Below the pieces are notes generated by a model, which saw only the letters and a program-made list of their open reading frames with translations, did no database searches and was not told where the DNA came from. A stretch of 64,000 bases of DNA, from NCBI GenBank assembly GCA_949752735.1, contig OX457047.1:12589976-12653975 (forward strand), in the 5' to 3' direction. A program made the position numbers and the translations under genes. How positions within the stretch are numbered: position 1 is the stretch's first letter; every line of letters starts with the position of its first letter. Below are positions 10,603 through 23,112 of this stretch, piece by piece. Source of the DNA: Lumbricus terrestris (Eukaryota; Annelida; Clitellata; Crassiclitellata; Lumbricidae).

Positions 10603-11285
10603 GCAGAGTACTTGAGAAAGCTGAATAATCTTGCATGGAGGGATTCAGTACCGGATGTGACTTCCAGTCCTCAGATGTTGTCAAGTGTCACACCTTGCCA
10701 AGCAGCATTAAATCTCTTAAACATTGGAATATATGGTGAATTCGATCAATCACAAGAACATGCAGAGAAGGCTTATGGCTAGAATCAATTCATTCATATA
10801 AGGTCAGCTACAGGAGTCTTGACCTATCTTGTCTTCCCGCAAAATCGTACACTCTATTGAAAATTCCGGTGCTGGCATAATGTTGTATCAAAGCTCAAGA
10901 CCCGAATATTATCAGTGAGTTTCCATCACTCCAGAAAATGATGAATGGCCTTGGATTTGATTTGCATCCTGACACTGAAGCTAATTTGGGCACTCCGAAG
11001 AGTTTATACACACCATCGCCTGAAACCAGCCCTGGCAGGCGGTTGACATTTCCTGCTCTGAAGATACCAGGATAATCTGGAGGTACAAATTCAGATCTTT
11101 CAACTTCAGCATGTTCCATCCTGGTCTTCTTAAGCATTCCTTGTTAATGGTACTCCATGAAAACGGCACGACAGAAGGATAGTACACATGTGCTGCAGAA
11201 ATTGGCACCAACAGTCTCAATCCTTCATGATCAAATCACCAGAAGTCTCATTTCCATAAAATACACTTGTCACTTATTGGCTTAA
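10603..11285 (+). pseudogene. Spliced-looking coding remnants (copy 2)
   Basis: Identical in sequence, as far as I can see, to 2319-3000, with the same acceptor and three open stretches at an offset of 8285. Confidence 0.35.
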
Positions 11286-11688
11286 CAACTGTGTAGTCTT
11301 AATTCTGGCACGTATGATAACACAACAGAAACTATTTAAAGCCCATCTACATGACAAATGTAGAGTTTTTGACCAAACAAGAAAGGTATCAAGATTTCTA
11401 GATAATACTACTACATGGTAAGTTTTGTGTGTCATTCTAGACCGTATCTGGGGCTGAAATTTGGTCTCAATAATACTAATAACAAGTCTAAAAAACTGGG
11501 AAGGTGTCTTGGATTCTAGCTTGAATTTTATTTTTTTGGACCACACTAGTATACATGTATTTATATACATACCCACATACATGCACTGGACTTACATGCA
11601 AACAGACGGGGGTAATGGCGGGGGTGATGTCCTACGGGGTAATGGTGAGGGTAATGACAGGGGTCATGGGCCGGAGGGGTATTGTCCT

Positions 11689-11766
<78 letters not shown>
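11689..11766. repeat. (ATC)26 microsatellite
   Basis: 78 bases of perfect ATC repeat, two units shorter than its partner at 3404-3487. Confidence 0.98.
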
Positions 11767-11768
11767 GA

Positions 11769-12390
11769 AATCCTTGGGCTAAACGCTTGTAGGTGTCCGG
11801 CGCCACTCTCTGTTTGAGTCTGTCTCGCGTCATGGTGCCCATCTTCAGCCTGTCCGGTCTGCAGGTCCATACCATTAACATCCTGAACCAGCTAGACCAC
11901 CTTGCCTGATGAAGAGAATATTGGGAGAGAAGCACGAAGGACAACCTGGGTCAATGCCCGTATGTGTCCCACGCTCTCTCCCCCCGACTCTCTCCACTGG
12001 TCTGTATTGACCGGCCTGTGCATGTCAGCTCCACATCATGACACCTTGAAGCATCTGCGTCGCTATGTCACTTGTGCCGTGGTTTTTGCGGATTTCAATG
12101 GTCTTGGTCTTTTACTGCCAGCGTATCTCCACCCATCTGACAAACCTTCCTCATTTTGTCCGGGCTTAGGACCTGCCCAGGGAAGTTGCTGGTTCCCTGC
12201 GGCAGAGGATGGATGCAGTTTAACGTCGTGCCCAGGACCATTTACCCCTTTTAAATCCATGCCAAAAACATGGTCCTACTTCCTCGCTTATCCCGCATGT
12301 TAGCTGCTTTGTAAGGCGTCCTTGTAACGGGATGGCTGTGTTACTGCGCTACATAAATTGTCCTGATTATTTTTAATATTATTATTACTA
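11769..12390 (+). mobile_element. CR1-type retroelement 3' end (copy 2)
   Basis: Duplicate of 3490-4110, with the same tail. Confidence 0.5.
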
Positions 12391-12551
12391 ACTCATAGAA
12401 ACCACTGACATTGCTTATTTAAGCAATTTACATTTGTTACCTTTTACAATATTGACGCTTCAAGCAATGAACGCGTTATTAATTATTGGGGTCCCACGAG
12501 ACCCCAGTTGGTCATATTAAGGAGCAAAATATGTTGGTCGCATGAGGGTTA

Positions 12552-12965
12552 AACACCTTTTTACCACGATCTCAAAAGCCTATATAAAAATTAACTGCAG
12601 TAGTGTTGTCATAGCCTTGCAACTGATGTAACACTACACGATCATACTCTATTCTCACTTTCTGGAATCTGGTGAGAATTGCGAGAGGTTGTGAGGCTTC
12701 CTAATTCTTTCTTGGAACCCTACAAGTCCATTGTACACCCAAACCCTATAAATCAACGTCTGGCCTTAGACTACCCTCTTACTTTTCTATAATTCTCCGA
12801 CTGCAACAATAAACATCCATCTCAAGTAGTCAGGTTCTTAAACCGAACCAAGTCAATACTGTACCATCTCTTTTAACTATCTATTCTCTTTCCTTCACCC
12901 TCGGAATTCCACTCAAGACCAAAGTATCGCCAGGGTGCTATTTGCCTGGAAGGGGTTGTTGTTGC

Positions 12966-12996
<31 letters not shown>

Positions 12997-13407
12997 GGAG
13001 TTCAACCCCAGTTAGGAACCCTTAGCTTAGACTAGTCCTACCCGTGCAGATCTGCACATGTGTTTATCACCAACTCAACATCATCGTTCCACAACATCAT
13101 CACGAGACATCACAGATCCTCTCGCACAGTCTCCATCTCGTTCTTCCCTGACCTCCCTTTACTACGCTTTGCCTCCGTAGTCCATGTCGTTGCTTGTTTG
13201 GATCTTCTATCGTGATCCTTTAAGAATCCAAGTCCATATAAATCAACGTCTGACCCTCAGTTATTTTCTTCAGCTTCATCACGTGTAAAACCCCCACACT
13301 GCTGAAGTTCTGTAATAATAAGTTTTGTTCAAATACATTAGGTTTTTAGTTAGAGCAAGACCCATAATTCATACAAGAAAATGGGGATTCAACAAATATA
13401 TAATTTT

Positions 13408-13438
<31 letters not shown>

Positions 13439-15134
13439 TCGTTTAATGGCAAAACCAAGTGACACACCGCACATGGGTACATAAAGATATATAGAAAATA
13501 ATATAAAAAAGTATTGAAGATGTCATATTTAGTAACGGTCAGTCAGTAAGTTAGGTATATGAAGATCAGGGGGTGATTTTTCTTGACGTCGGTATAAAAT
13601 ACGTGGAATAAAATTGCGGTCGCCCTTTACAGGCAGCGAGAAGTCGCGTGGTCGTTGACGAAGATTATAGCAAGACACTGTCATTTCAAACACATCTGTC
13701 TAACTCAAAACCATGGGCGCCCGCACATAGGGGCAAGGGGGCACTTGCCCCCCAAGTGCCCCCCTCTGGAAAGTTGACATCTGGTTTTCTAATTACTACT
13801 TTTGGGGTTAAAGACATTTCTTCCCATTGAAACACTAAATGTTACGAATGATACACTTCAGTGAAAGTCAAAATTGAAGCATAGAAATCTCTCTAGAAAT
13901 AAAAAAAAGCTATTAATTTTCTGCCTTGCCTTTTTTCAAGCTCTTGCTGAAAACGGCAACCATGACTTTTAGCCCTCCTGCGGGTGCCCATTCAAATAGT
14001 ATTCCTATCGATTATGGCCTACTTGTCTGGAATCTCTCTGTAGGCTAATGCAATTTTTCACAACTGTAAAAAAATTAATTATCGATAAAATTACACGAAT
14101 GATAAAGATTTAAAATTTATCAACAGCTCATTGAAATTAAGTCAGAGAGATCTACATATTCACCAGCGTTATATATGGAATCAAGTCTGCTTTAAGTCAG
14201 GCTGCATTTTGTCCATTTTTGCCTGCTGCCAGTACAGAATTTAGGTAGGTCAAGCTGTAGAGAACCTTGAATAATTGGCTCTGGTTATCACACCTCGAGA
14301 TTTTCTCCCAAAACCAACGTCTCGTCTGTTCAAAAGAATTGATACCCCATTCTTCTGATCCTCGGGATCCTCCACCTTCCTAAACGACACCTGCTTTAAC
14401 ATCTGACCCACTGGCTACCGGACTCGGTCCTCTTACTTGTCTACCCTTTGAACAGCCTGCTGATTCGATGCAGCGCTTCTAAATAAGCTGGTGCCCTGCA
14501 ATTGACTTTGGAGTGGAACTTTAGAAGTTTAGAAATTATGATTAAAATATAGAAGTAACTTGATGGAGCACTTGCCCCTTTAAAACTGATACCTGTTTTT
14601 CGTTCATTTATTCATTCATTCATTCATTATATAGCGCCCCTTCAAAAACCTACTTTTTAACATTCTATTTTGGATTTTTAATAAATTTCTTCGCACTAAG
14701 AAAACTATTCATATTTGAGATGTCAGGACTACACACGAGAAATGTGCATTAAGAAACCTCTTTGAAAAAATACCCATGCTCTCACTTCCCAGCTCACTTC
14801 CCAGCTTAGCAATTTTTAAGCTCTTGCGACTAAGAAATTTAACCATGACCATTAAAAATTTTTTGCCTCCCCTGCAAAAATTTCTGCGGGCGCCCATGCT
14901 CAAAACAACTTAATCTTAAATCCTTAACTCTGGTAGCTATTTTACACTATTTAATACTATATAGTCTATAACACGCATCTTGCTTTCCGCAAGCATGCAA
15001 CCCGGATCATATTTGTCAACGAAAATGAGGCTGAGGCGTGAGCGTTGCTATCAGACGTCATAAAAATTATGTCACGTGAGCCAATGACAGAGGTTTCTGA
15101 TCGTTTTTGTTGCCGGAGAGAATCTCGCACTACA
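12552..15134. mobile_element. CCGG-flanked element lacking its left end (copy 2)
   Basis: Duplicate of 4273-6863. The terminal ACA ends at 15134 and is followed by CCGG. Confidence 0.6.
13712..14898. mobile_element. hAT-like element with CTCAAAAC duplication (copy 2)
   Basis: Duplicate of 5441-6627 with the same target duplication. Confidence 0.85.
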
Positions 15135-15848
15135 CCGGCAGTTGCCTAAGTGGGATGTCTTGTCTTGTCTATAACCATCATCGGACCGAGGAGGGTTAGA
15201 AAACTCAACAGACAAGCTTTATCCATCTCTGTGATTCTTGATGTGTATTCCTGTCCATGCCGCTGTATGGGAAATCAAGGTGGTAGGCTCCCTCGTCTTT
15301 CCACGTCTCAGTGAATCACACAGCACAACAAATTTTGACTTGTTTCTTTTCCGAAACAAATTTTACTGTTTCCTATAGAATTTGACGTGCTGACCACGAT
15401 GGTGTTCTCATAATTTTTTGTTATCACCTAAGGTTTTTGAGAAAAACGCCATGCAAGATTTTAATTGAAATGCTCCTATTTTGCATACATTTGTAATGCA
15501 CTTTATTCTGATTTCATTGGACAACAAATCTTTATAACAGTTCTTCCTCATAATATTGGGTCCTAGTGATGACTGCATCACTTAGAATAATAATAATATC
15601 TTAATTTAATGCTTCAATCTGACACACCGCAGAACGATTACAGGTTATACGAAATACGCCCCACTATAGGACGACACGCAGGTCGGCTTTACAGCAGTGG
15701 CTTCGGTAACTTAACACTAATAGCCTAAGTACTGGATCACTCCTGGTCGGTCAAGCCAGAAGTGGGGGGGCTATTTTTATTTTTTAGCAGAACCCTAGTC
15801 ACAACAGTAAAACGCTAATGGCAGCTAACAGAAACTTTAATAAATGAA

Positions 15849-15932
15849 TGCCCTGTGTGAGGCTCGAACCCGGGTCGCGTGGACGACACTCAGTTTAACG
15901 ATCAGCGCTCTCTCAACTGAGCTACGGACCCC
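15849..15932 (-). mobile_element. tRNA-like SINE head (copy 2)
   Basis: Duplicate of 7578-7661. Confidence 0.55.
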
Positions 15933-16328
15933 GTAGAAATGTTGAGAAACATAAAATAAAAGTTTTTTTATAGTTATTCCCTGTTAAGTTGCACATGTCA
16001 TGTCAATAACCGACGTCGCCGCGCGTTGGTTGGCCACATGCATGGACTACAGCTCTCCACTGCCGTTTATCGCGTGTAGCGGCGAGGAGATGAGATCAGG
16101 TGAGACCAAGAGAGAACATTGTCAATCCAGCTAATACGCGGACTGTCCTTGCGTCGATATCCCTCCACGTGACCCATCTTTATGGCTTTTTCCACGCAAT
16201 CTCCGCCTTTTTGAGCACCCATGATTCACAGTCATAGGTTGCGACTGACCAGACCAAGGATTTCATCAAGCGGTACTAGTGGATTTATTTTTCCAGACCT
16301 TCGTAAGCTTCATCATGACTGCCAATAC

Positions 16329-17461
16329 CAGTGGCGCAACCAGGGGGGTGCTGGGGGGTGCTTGAGCACCCCCAGGGCTAAAAATGTGACACACGCAATT
16401 TTTCCAAATCCGATGAGTTTTTGTGGGGGGTGGGGGGTAGGGGTCTTTCGCTCTTTCAGAATTTCAGATTACACAATCACTCAAGTTCCTTCATTCTTCT
16501 GTATTATAATTTTAGTCACATTCATGGTTCATAAAGCACCAGCTTTCAGGGTTTAGCTGGTCTACCTGAGTTTGTCTGGGTCTCGAGAAATCTGAAATCA
16601 CTCTTTTTCAGCACTGAAGTAATAGAGTTATTTTGCTAAGTTGACATCTTAAAATGGTAGCCTACCATAATAAACGTGGAAACTCATAAAAATAATTTTT
16701 TTAAATTGTGAGTGTATTCATTAAAGTTTAGACCACTCTTATCAGCACTGAAATAGCATAGCAATTTTGCTTTAAATGACAGCTTAAGATGCTGCCATTG
16801 CAGTGTCGAAATAAAGTTTCTGATGGGGACACATCCCCTCCCAAAGCCCTGCCCTCTCGGCGCCACGTGCTTCGAAGATTTTTTGTCGGACGCTCGCTTT
16901 TCCCCAGAAACATTGATTCCCAAAGGGGGATTAGATAAAACACTGGTTATTGAGGCAGGTGTTAGATTAAACATTGGTTATTAATTCTGCCAATCGTGAG
17001 CTATAGACCTAAGACCCTTTGTCTTATCTAAACAAATGGGAAAGGACATTTTTGAAGTATTAAGCCATGTTTTTCTGAAGTTTTCCAGTGGCGGCGCCAG
17101 GATTTCAGTTTTGGGGGGCTAAACGGGGTTCTTCGTGCGAAAATTTTATTTTTACATGGGAGAAAAAATGGATGGCCTTTTTTAGGGGGCTTAGCCCCCT
17201 AGCCCCCCCTAGCGCCGCTACTGAAGTTTTTATGACTTTATTGCTCATAAATAGCCTACAGCTGGCATAAAAGAGCCTGAAACGTGATCCTGCTGATGTC
17301 AAAAGCAAACAATGCGTTGGTTTTCTGGGGCTCCGCCCCAGACCCCGTTGAGGAGCTTACGACGTTCCCTCAGACCTCCTAGTCGGCATTGGCTTCGTGA
17401 CTTCGGCGCTAACAATAAAAATTCTGAGCACCCCCACAAAAATGTTCTGGTTGCGCCCCTG
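16329..17461. mobile_element. hAT element with GCCAATAC duplication (copy 2)
   Basis: Duplicate of 8058-9190, including the nested 138-bp element at 17086-17223. Confidence 0.92.
17086..17223. mobile_element. 138-bp hAT MITE (copy 2)
   Basis: Duplicate of 8815-8952. Confidence 0.85.
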
Positions 17462-17679
17462 GCCAATACCCATGGCCAGTCTGGACTTAACATCGTCTGA
17501 ACAAATTTTGCTGCCCAGATATGTGAAGTTATCCACCTGTTTGAGTTGCACATGTACAATGCATATAAGATGCTGCTAAAGTTGCTTGATAGGCCTACTG
17601 ATTTTCGCCTATATTCTTTGTCTACACATCTCGCTGCAGTGTCCAACAATTATTGTCAGATAACATTGTTGGATTCCGG

Positions 17680-19308
17680 TGTCATGCGAGATACTATCCG
17701 GCCAACAGAAACTATCCGGCCACGCCCACTTCGTTGTCGGATACAATCTCGCACGACATACGTGCGAGATTGTATCCGTTGACAAATAATATCCGGGTGG
17801 CTTGTTAACAATAATAATGTTCTGTTTATTCAGCATAGTAACTCGGTGTACAAAAACTATTGTAATTCACGCCTGTAAGTGAGATTGTGGCATAGTAACA
17901 TTACGAGTAAGCCTATGCAATTATATTTAGGAGAAAACGTGAATCTAAGAGACGAAGCGGTGTCCTACCTCTGCATTGAACTTAAACACCTTTTAACCAC
18001 TATCTCGCAAGCGTATATAAGTATAAACTGCAGTTATGATGTCAAAACCTTGCAACTAATGCATAACTATGTATGTGTGTATATGAACAGTTATATAGCG
18101 CCTTACAATAACCTCACGAAGGTGCTTAACTAATGCAACACTACACGATCATACTCTATTCTCACTTTCTGGAACATGGTGTGAATTGTCAGAGGTTGTG
18201 AGGGTACAAGTACTTAGTCTCTCTTGGAACCCCGGAGAATCTTCATTGTACACCCAAGCCCTATAAGTCAGCGTCAGACCCCAGACCACCATCTTACTTT
18301 TCTATAATTTTCCGACTGCGACAGTCCACGCACATCTCAAGCAGGGTGAGAATTGCCGGGGGTTTGGGGGATTTCAACCCCTCAGTCTTTCTTAGTGCCC
18401 CTTAGTAAACTCTGTTTTTCACACCCCAATTACAAGTTTATCATAGGCCAACCCCCAGTTATTTTTCCACAATTCCCACACTGATCTCAAGTCTTCCAGT
18501 TCTTAAATTAAGCCATGTCCAACACCGTACCATCTCTTGAACAATCTACCCACTATCCCTCACTTCTGGGCATTCCACGCAAAATTAAAGTATCACCATT
18601 TTGGGAATTTCCGGGGTCATGGGAGTTCAAGCCCCTCCTTCTTAGGACCCCCATTGTAGCCTAAAGTCCTCATTACGACCTATTGCCTTAGCATGATCAA
18701 TTATTAGATCTTCCTTAGTCAGAGATTAACAAGCATTACCCAAACATTAACGTTTTACAAGATCGATTATTAAGGAACTTTGTACAAGAAAACAGGGTGT
18801 CTAACGAATGTATATATAATTTTTCAATTTTTAAATGCATTTCTAATACATCTGTCTAACTCCACCGCTGATTTCACTCTACAAATATTATTGTAGTCCT
18901 ATGCATGTAAAAAGAACGAGGCGTCGCTAGTTAGCTTTGCTATCACACAGTGACGTTAAATTACAAATATTACTCGACATCTGCCTCGGTAGGTTCTGTG
19001 AATCGAAACAGCTGCAACTAACTAACCACTTTTATCATCCATCGTAAAAACAACTTAATATCTCGGTTCTTGTCCCTCAAACCCTAAACTCTTGTAATTA
19101 TTTAACACTATTTAATACTATAACCTACTGTTATAAACAAACCGCATTTGTTTTTCGTATAATATTTTATAGCAATCAGCCCGGATCGTTTTTGTCAACG
19201 AAAACGAAGCTGAGCCATCTAGCGTTGATCTCTGACGTCATATATCACGTGAACCAATGACAGAAGTTTCCGGATAGTTTTTGTTGCCGGATAGTATCTC
19301 GCAGTACA
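17680..19308. mobile_element. Complete CCGG-flanked TGT...ACA element
   Basis: CCGG at 17676-17679 and 19309-19312 flanks a 1629-bp element. Its left end is TGTCATGCGAGATACTATCC. The right end, read in reverse, is TGTACTGCGAGATACTATCC. The match continues for about 38 bases with a second CTATCCGG block. A subterminal block around a CACGTGA core near 19245-19260 is shared with the elements ending at 6863 and starting at 30536. No transposase is encoded, so it is non-autonomous. The ends and 4-bp duplication resemble Ginger-type DNA transposons. The duplication edge falls at 17969, inside this element. Confidence 0.8.
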
Positions 19309-19312
19309 CCGG

Positions 19313-19924
19313 CTCTGCTGATACCGTTTTCCATTGCGGCAAAGTCCTGGTGTCCATCGCTAGATTTGTGGGGAAAAAGTTAAAGTGGGAATGCAAGATG
19401 TGAATCTTAAGTGACATGTTGCATTTCATGCCAGTATACTGTAAGATTTTGTTACCCAGTTTAATGTAGTTTGGAGTTCTATAGTTACCAAGAAAATTCT
19501 CCATAACATTCTTCAATGCTTTCCAGGCGATTGTCTCTGGTCTCTCCAACAGATACTCAAACTGCTTGTCATTGTTAATATATGTGTCTGATCCTTAGAT
19601 CCGTGCACAGAAATGCCTTCCTTGATTTGGCATCGCTTATTCTTGGGAACTTCTGTTGCAGACAAAGAAAACCTTCGCCATCCTTGTGCATAGATTTTTC
19701 AAATTTTTTTAATTAGATCTAGTTTTAAGTGAAGAGGAGGCAGAAATATTTTTCTCAACTCGATTTCTGTCCTGTACTTGGTGACAGCAAACTCCAGTCT
19801 TGAATCCAGTTGTTCAGCTTTTGCTTTCGATAAACCTAAGTCTGACCAGGTCGTTCAATTCCGACTGTGTGATGAGATAGGCCAGGCCTACCTGGTTCAA
19901 AATCCGTATCACCGTCACCCGCTC
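19313..19924. other. No recognised feature
   Basis: Open frames here (19238-19549 minus, start of 19778 plus) have no recognisable motif. Confidence 0.5.
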
Positions 19925-20490
19925 GGACGGACAATAAACAACTTGCGATACGCGGATGATATCGTAGAAGCGCTCCAGCAACTAATGGACAGAGTGAATG
20001 AAACATCTAAGAAATATGGGCTGGAAATAAATATCAAGAAAACAAAAGTGATGGTGGTGAGCAGAAATCGAGAGAGGATAGTGATCACATGTAATGGAGG
20101 AATCTTGGAGCAAGTGGAGTTGTTCCGTTACCTAGGCGTCATATTGGAGGAGAGTGGAAATGGAGGCAGGGAGATAAGACTGGGGATGGCGCGAATAGAA
20201 CGGCCATGGGGTCTTTGACTACGCTGTGGAAGGACCGAACTATTGGAGCGGGGTTGAAGCTAAGGCCACTGGTGTGGCCGGTGGCGCTGTACGGCTGTGA
20301 AACTTGGACGCTAAGGAAGGAAGACAAAAGAAGAATATCAGCGTTTGAGATGACAACATATAGAAAGATGCTGAGAGTCAGCTGGAAGGAGTTTAGAACA
20401 AACGAATCTATACTGGAAGAGCTGCAGCCGGAGCGGCGCCTGATGGAGGTGGTGAAAGGAAGGAAGCTGAACTACTTCGGAAGGATTAGG
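19925..20490 (+). pseudogene. RTE-type reverse transcriptase fragment
   Basis: The segment matches 25966-26560 almost base for base. It holds the polymerase motif C (LRYADDIV), then GLEINIKKTKVMVVSR, LFRYLGVI, ALYGCETWTLRK and LNYFG. Compared with the longer copy there is an 18-base deletion just after YADDIV and further small indels that break the frame near 20190-20220. It starts abruptly at GGACGGACAATAAACAACTT and stops where the hAT element at 20499 begins. It is a truncated dead copy. Confidence 0.88.
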
Positions 20491-20498
20491 GTCTAAGC

Positions 20499-22060
20499 CA
20501 GGGGTGCGCAACCTTTTCGTCATTGTCGGCCGCATCAAAAGCGTACATTTTTACCACGGCCGCCAGTGTATAATCCTAGTCCCCCTCCTCCGGGGTGGGG
20601 GGAAATCGAGTTTCTGGGGAGGGACAAATGAGCGTCCGGCGGACGATCGTCGAGGCGCGTAGCACCAAGAGGGGAAGGGTTGAATTTTTTGAATTTCCAC
20701 AGTGCAATGGCAGCATTTTAAGCTGTCATCTAAACAAAATTGTTGTACATTTTCAGTGCTGATAGGAGTGGTCTAAGGCGTGGTCTAAGGCTTCAATAAA
20801 TATACTTAGGCATACACAATTTTCGCTTTGAGTTTTTTAGTTTTTTAATGGTACCGTTTTAAGATGTCACTTTGACGGCGTTGTACAATGTACAGAGTCG
20901 CGTGAGAGAGAAATTGCTGCATAATCAGTCTCTTTTCCAACATGAATGCACTTAACTGCATCCAAGGTCACGAGTTCACCACCTGAATAGGCTTTACAAC
21001 ACTGCCAAGATAATATGCCACTCTATACGTACCCAGCGCACATTCGTAGCTTTCGCAAAGGTGACCATGAACGATGTCTGCTGTCGACAATCGCTCTTCA
21101 AGTGCTCCACACAAACCTTCTTAGAGTCAACTTCTAATTTAGCATAGGGATGAGATTCATGACGGCGAAAATGCTATTTTGCGTTGTCCGCTTTTACGAT
21201 TTTCACTACTTTACCGCAGATGAGGCATTTCATTGATTGCTTCTTATTAGCTGTCTCCACTACGAAAAAATCGATTTCCCATTTCTCATTGAAGCTCGTC
21301 TTCTCCTCTCCCAAAGTTCGCTTTCTTTTCTGAGACATCATAATCGAGCAAATCGACAGCTCACAATTTGTGATCTGCACATTGAATACAGAAAACTTAC
21401 GTGCCGTATTGGTTCCTCTTGTAAATTCACAATGAGTGGGTGACCTAGCCTATTCATGCACACCAGTCAGACAACCGCATGTTCATGGACTGAACCCCGG
21501 CTAAATACGCCACCTGTTCCGCATTCTGCCCTACACAGATACACTTGTACATGGTAACTTAATATACCTGAAGATTATCAGTGGTGTAAGTTTCTCTGGG
21601 CAATGGGCATTCTTCCCGGCCAGTTGACTGTCACGATCTTTCCACGGACTAGTGGAGGAATATTGGTACAATATTGTATGAAGTGATTGGCTGTCGAGGG
21701 CTGGAGATGGGATAGTATTGCTCTGCCGGTCTCTTTGAGCTACATCTGGACGGTGCATATGCAGCTAATACCTCTGAGTCTAAGGTGCATGCACATGCGA
21801 CGGACAGTGTGTGGCATTATTGTATGCATGAGTGCGTGCTTCTAGAGAGAGCACGGGCTAATTCCTACATACACTCAAACAGAGACACATGTAACTAATT
21901 ACTTCACATAACCTTAGTTTCAAAACATTGGAATAAAAATATTTATGAATTAATCAACGCACGGCCGCCAGTATGTAATAATTAGACCACGCGTCCACGG
22001 CCGCCAATTCTTCCTCTCACGGCCGCATGCGGCCGTACGCCCGCAGGTTGCGCACCGCTG
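20499..22060. mobile_element. hAT element with 8-bp TSD
   Basis: Ends are CAGGGGTGCGCAACCT and its complement AGGTTGCGCACCGCTG. The flanking 8-mers are GTCTAAGC (20491-20498) and GTCTAAAC (22061-22068), one mismatch. GGCCGC-rich subterminal repeats occur at both ends (20528-20570 and 21962-22040). The interior keeps only the N-terminal part of a transposase gene on the minus strand, so the 1562-bp element is an internally deleted derivative. Confidence 0.9.
21000..21380 (-). pseudogene. hAT transposase relic, BED-type zinc finger
   Basis: From 21320 downwards the minus strand reads SQKRKRTLGEEK, then the finger cysteines KCLICGK. After a single in-frame stop near 21175 it continues with HFRRHESHPYAKL, so the C-x2-C...H-x4-H pattern of a BED finger is visible. 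The stretch that follows (VCVEHLKSDCRQQTSF) is typical of the hAT group to which ZBED and GTF2IRD2-like transposases belong. The DDE catalytic core and dimerisation domain are missing. The gene lies inside the TIRs of 20499-22060. Confidence 0.75.
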
Positions 22061-22087
22061 GTCTAAACAGGAAGCGTCGAGTACTTG

Positions 22088-22118
22088 TCCTCATTAAAAA
22101 TGGGTTTTAATGAGGACT
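22088..22118. repeat. 13-bp-arm perfect hairpin
   Basis: GTCCTCATTAAAA and TTTTAATGAGGAC flank ATGGG. It lies between the hAT element and the CR1-type fragment. Confidence 0.8.
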
Positions 22119-22128
22119 AACTGGGGGT

Positions 22129-22834
22129 TTGAACTTTCACAACCCCACAGGCAAATCGTCCTCTGGCGCTAGTAGCGATACTTTAAATATCTGTGAAATA
22201 TCGGTGCGGCCTTCTACTGCCGTGCGTGACCTTGGAGTTTTATTCCAGACGGACATGTCCATGACGCGCCAAGTGGGACTGACGGTTAGCAGATGCTTTC
22301 GCCAGCTGCGGTTAATCAAAAGCTGTGTACGATCACTGCCCTTTGAGGCTGCAAAAACAGCCGTTTTCTGCTTCGTGGTTTCTCAGGTGGACCGGTGTAA
22401 CAGTTTGTTGGCTGGTGCGCCGAAGTACCTGCACGACCGACTACAGTCTGTGTTGAATGCAGCGGCGAAACTCGTGTGTAATCGGCGGAAGTATGATCAT
22501 GTGACACCATTACTGCGTGACGTGTTGCATTGGCTTCCAATACCGTACCGCATTGAATTCAAACTCTCATGGCTCGTCTACAAGTCATTACATGGCTTAG
22601 CACCGGACTACCTCAAATCCTACTGCGTGCAGATGGCGGCGTCTTACGCTGAGATCCAGTGTGAAAGGAGATCTGTATGTGCGAAGGACGAAGACACGAT
22701 TCGGGGAGCGTGCTTTTTCAACTGCTGGCCCCCGCTGCTGGAACAGTCTGCCTTCCACAGTTCGTTCTGCCAACTCTGTTGTGGTTTTCAAAACTCGTCT
22801 GAAGACATATTTGTTTTCTAAGGCGTACTTTTGA
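22129..22834 (+). pseudogene. CR1/L2-type LINE C-terminal fragment
   Basis: The protein starts just after the polymerase core. It contains TAVRDLGVLF, VSQVDRCNSLLAGAP, LQSVLNAAAKLV, VLHWLPIPYRIEFK and SLHGLAPDYL, in the standard order for CR1/L2-type elements. Near 22690-22705 the frame shifts by one. The remaining end (AFSTAGPRCWNSLP and FKTRLKTYLF) is read in the next frame and stops at 22834. A 3' UTR with GGCGCCATAGAAATTGTCGT leads into an ATT tail from about 22916. It is 5'-truncated and dead. Confidence 0.88.
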
Positions 22835-22912
22835 CTGAATATATTATGTTTGTGTTTGTAGAGGTGCTTTTGTAACGGCATGTGCTGTGTTACGGCGCCA
22901 TAGAAATTGTCG

Positions 22913-23050
<138 letters not shown>

Positions 23051-23112
23051 TCACAATCCTTTATTGAGAGACCAATCAAGATTAAAAACCAAAACTAAAA
23101 TCAGAAAAGTGT

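Larger units (their letters stand above)
16011..17571 (-). pseudogene. RTE-type LINE fragment split by hAT element (copy 2)
   Basis: Duplicate of 7740-9300. One A/G change at 17519 (K to R in an overlapping plus-strand frame) separates the copies. Confidence 0.75.
9709..17969 (+). repeat. Tandem duplication, copy 2
   Basis: Near-identical copy of 1424-9698 in direct orientation. After 17969 the sequence continues through the rest of the CCGG-flanked element, so this unit preserves the original right-hand context. The original left-hand context is kept by copy 1. Confidence 0.95.
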
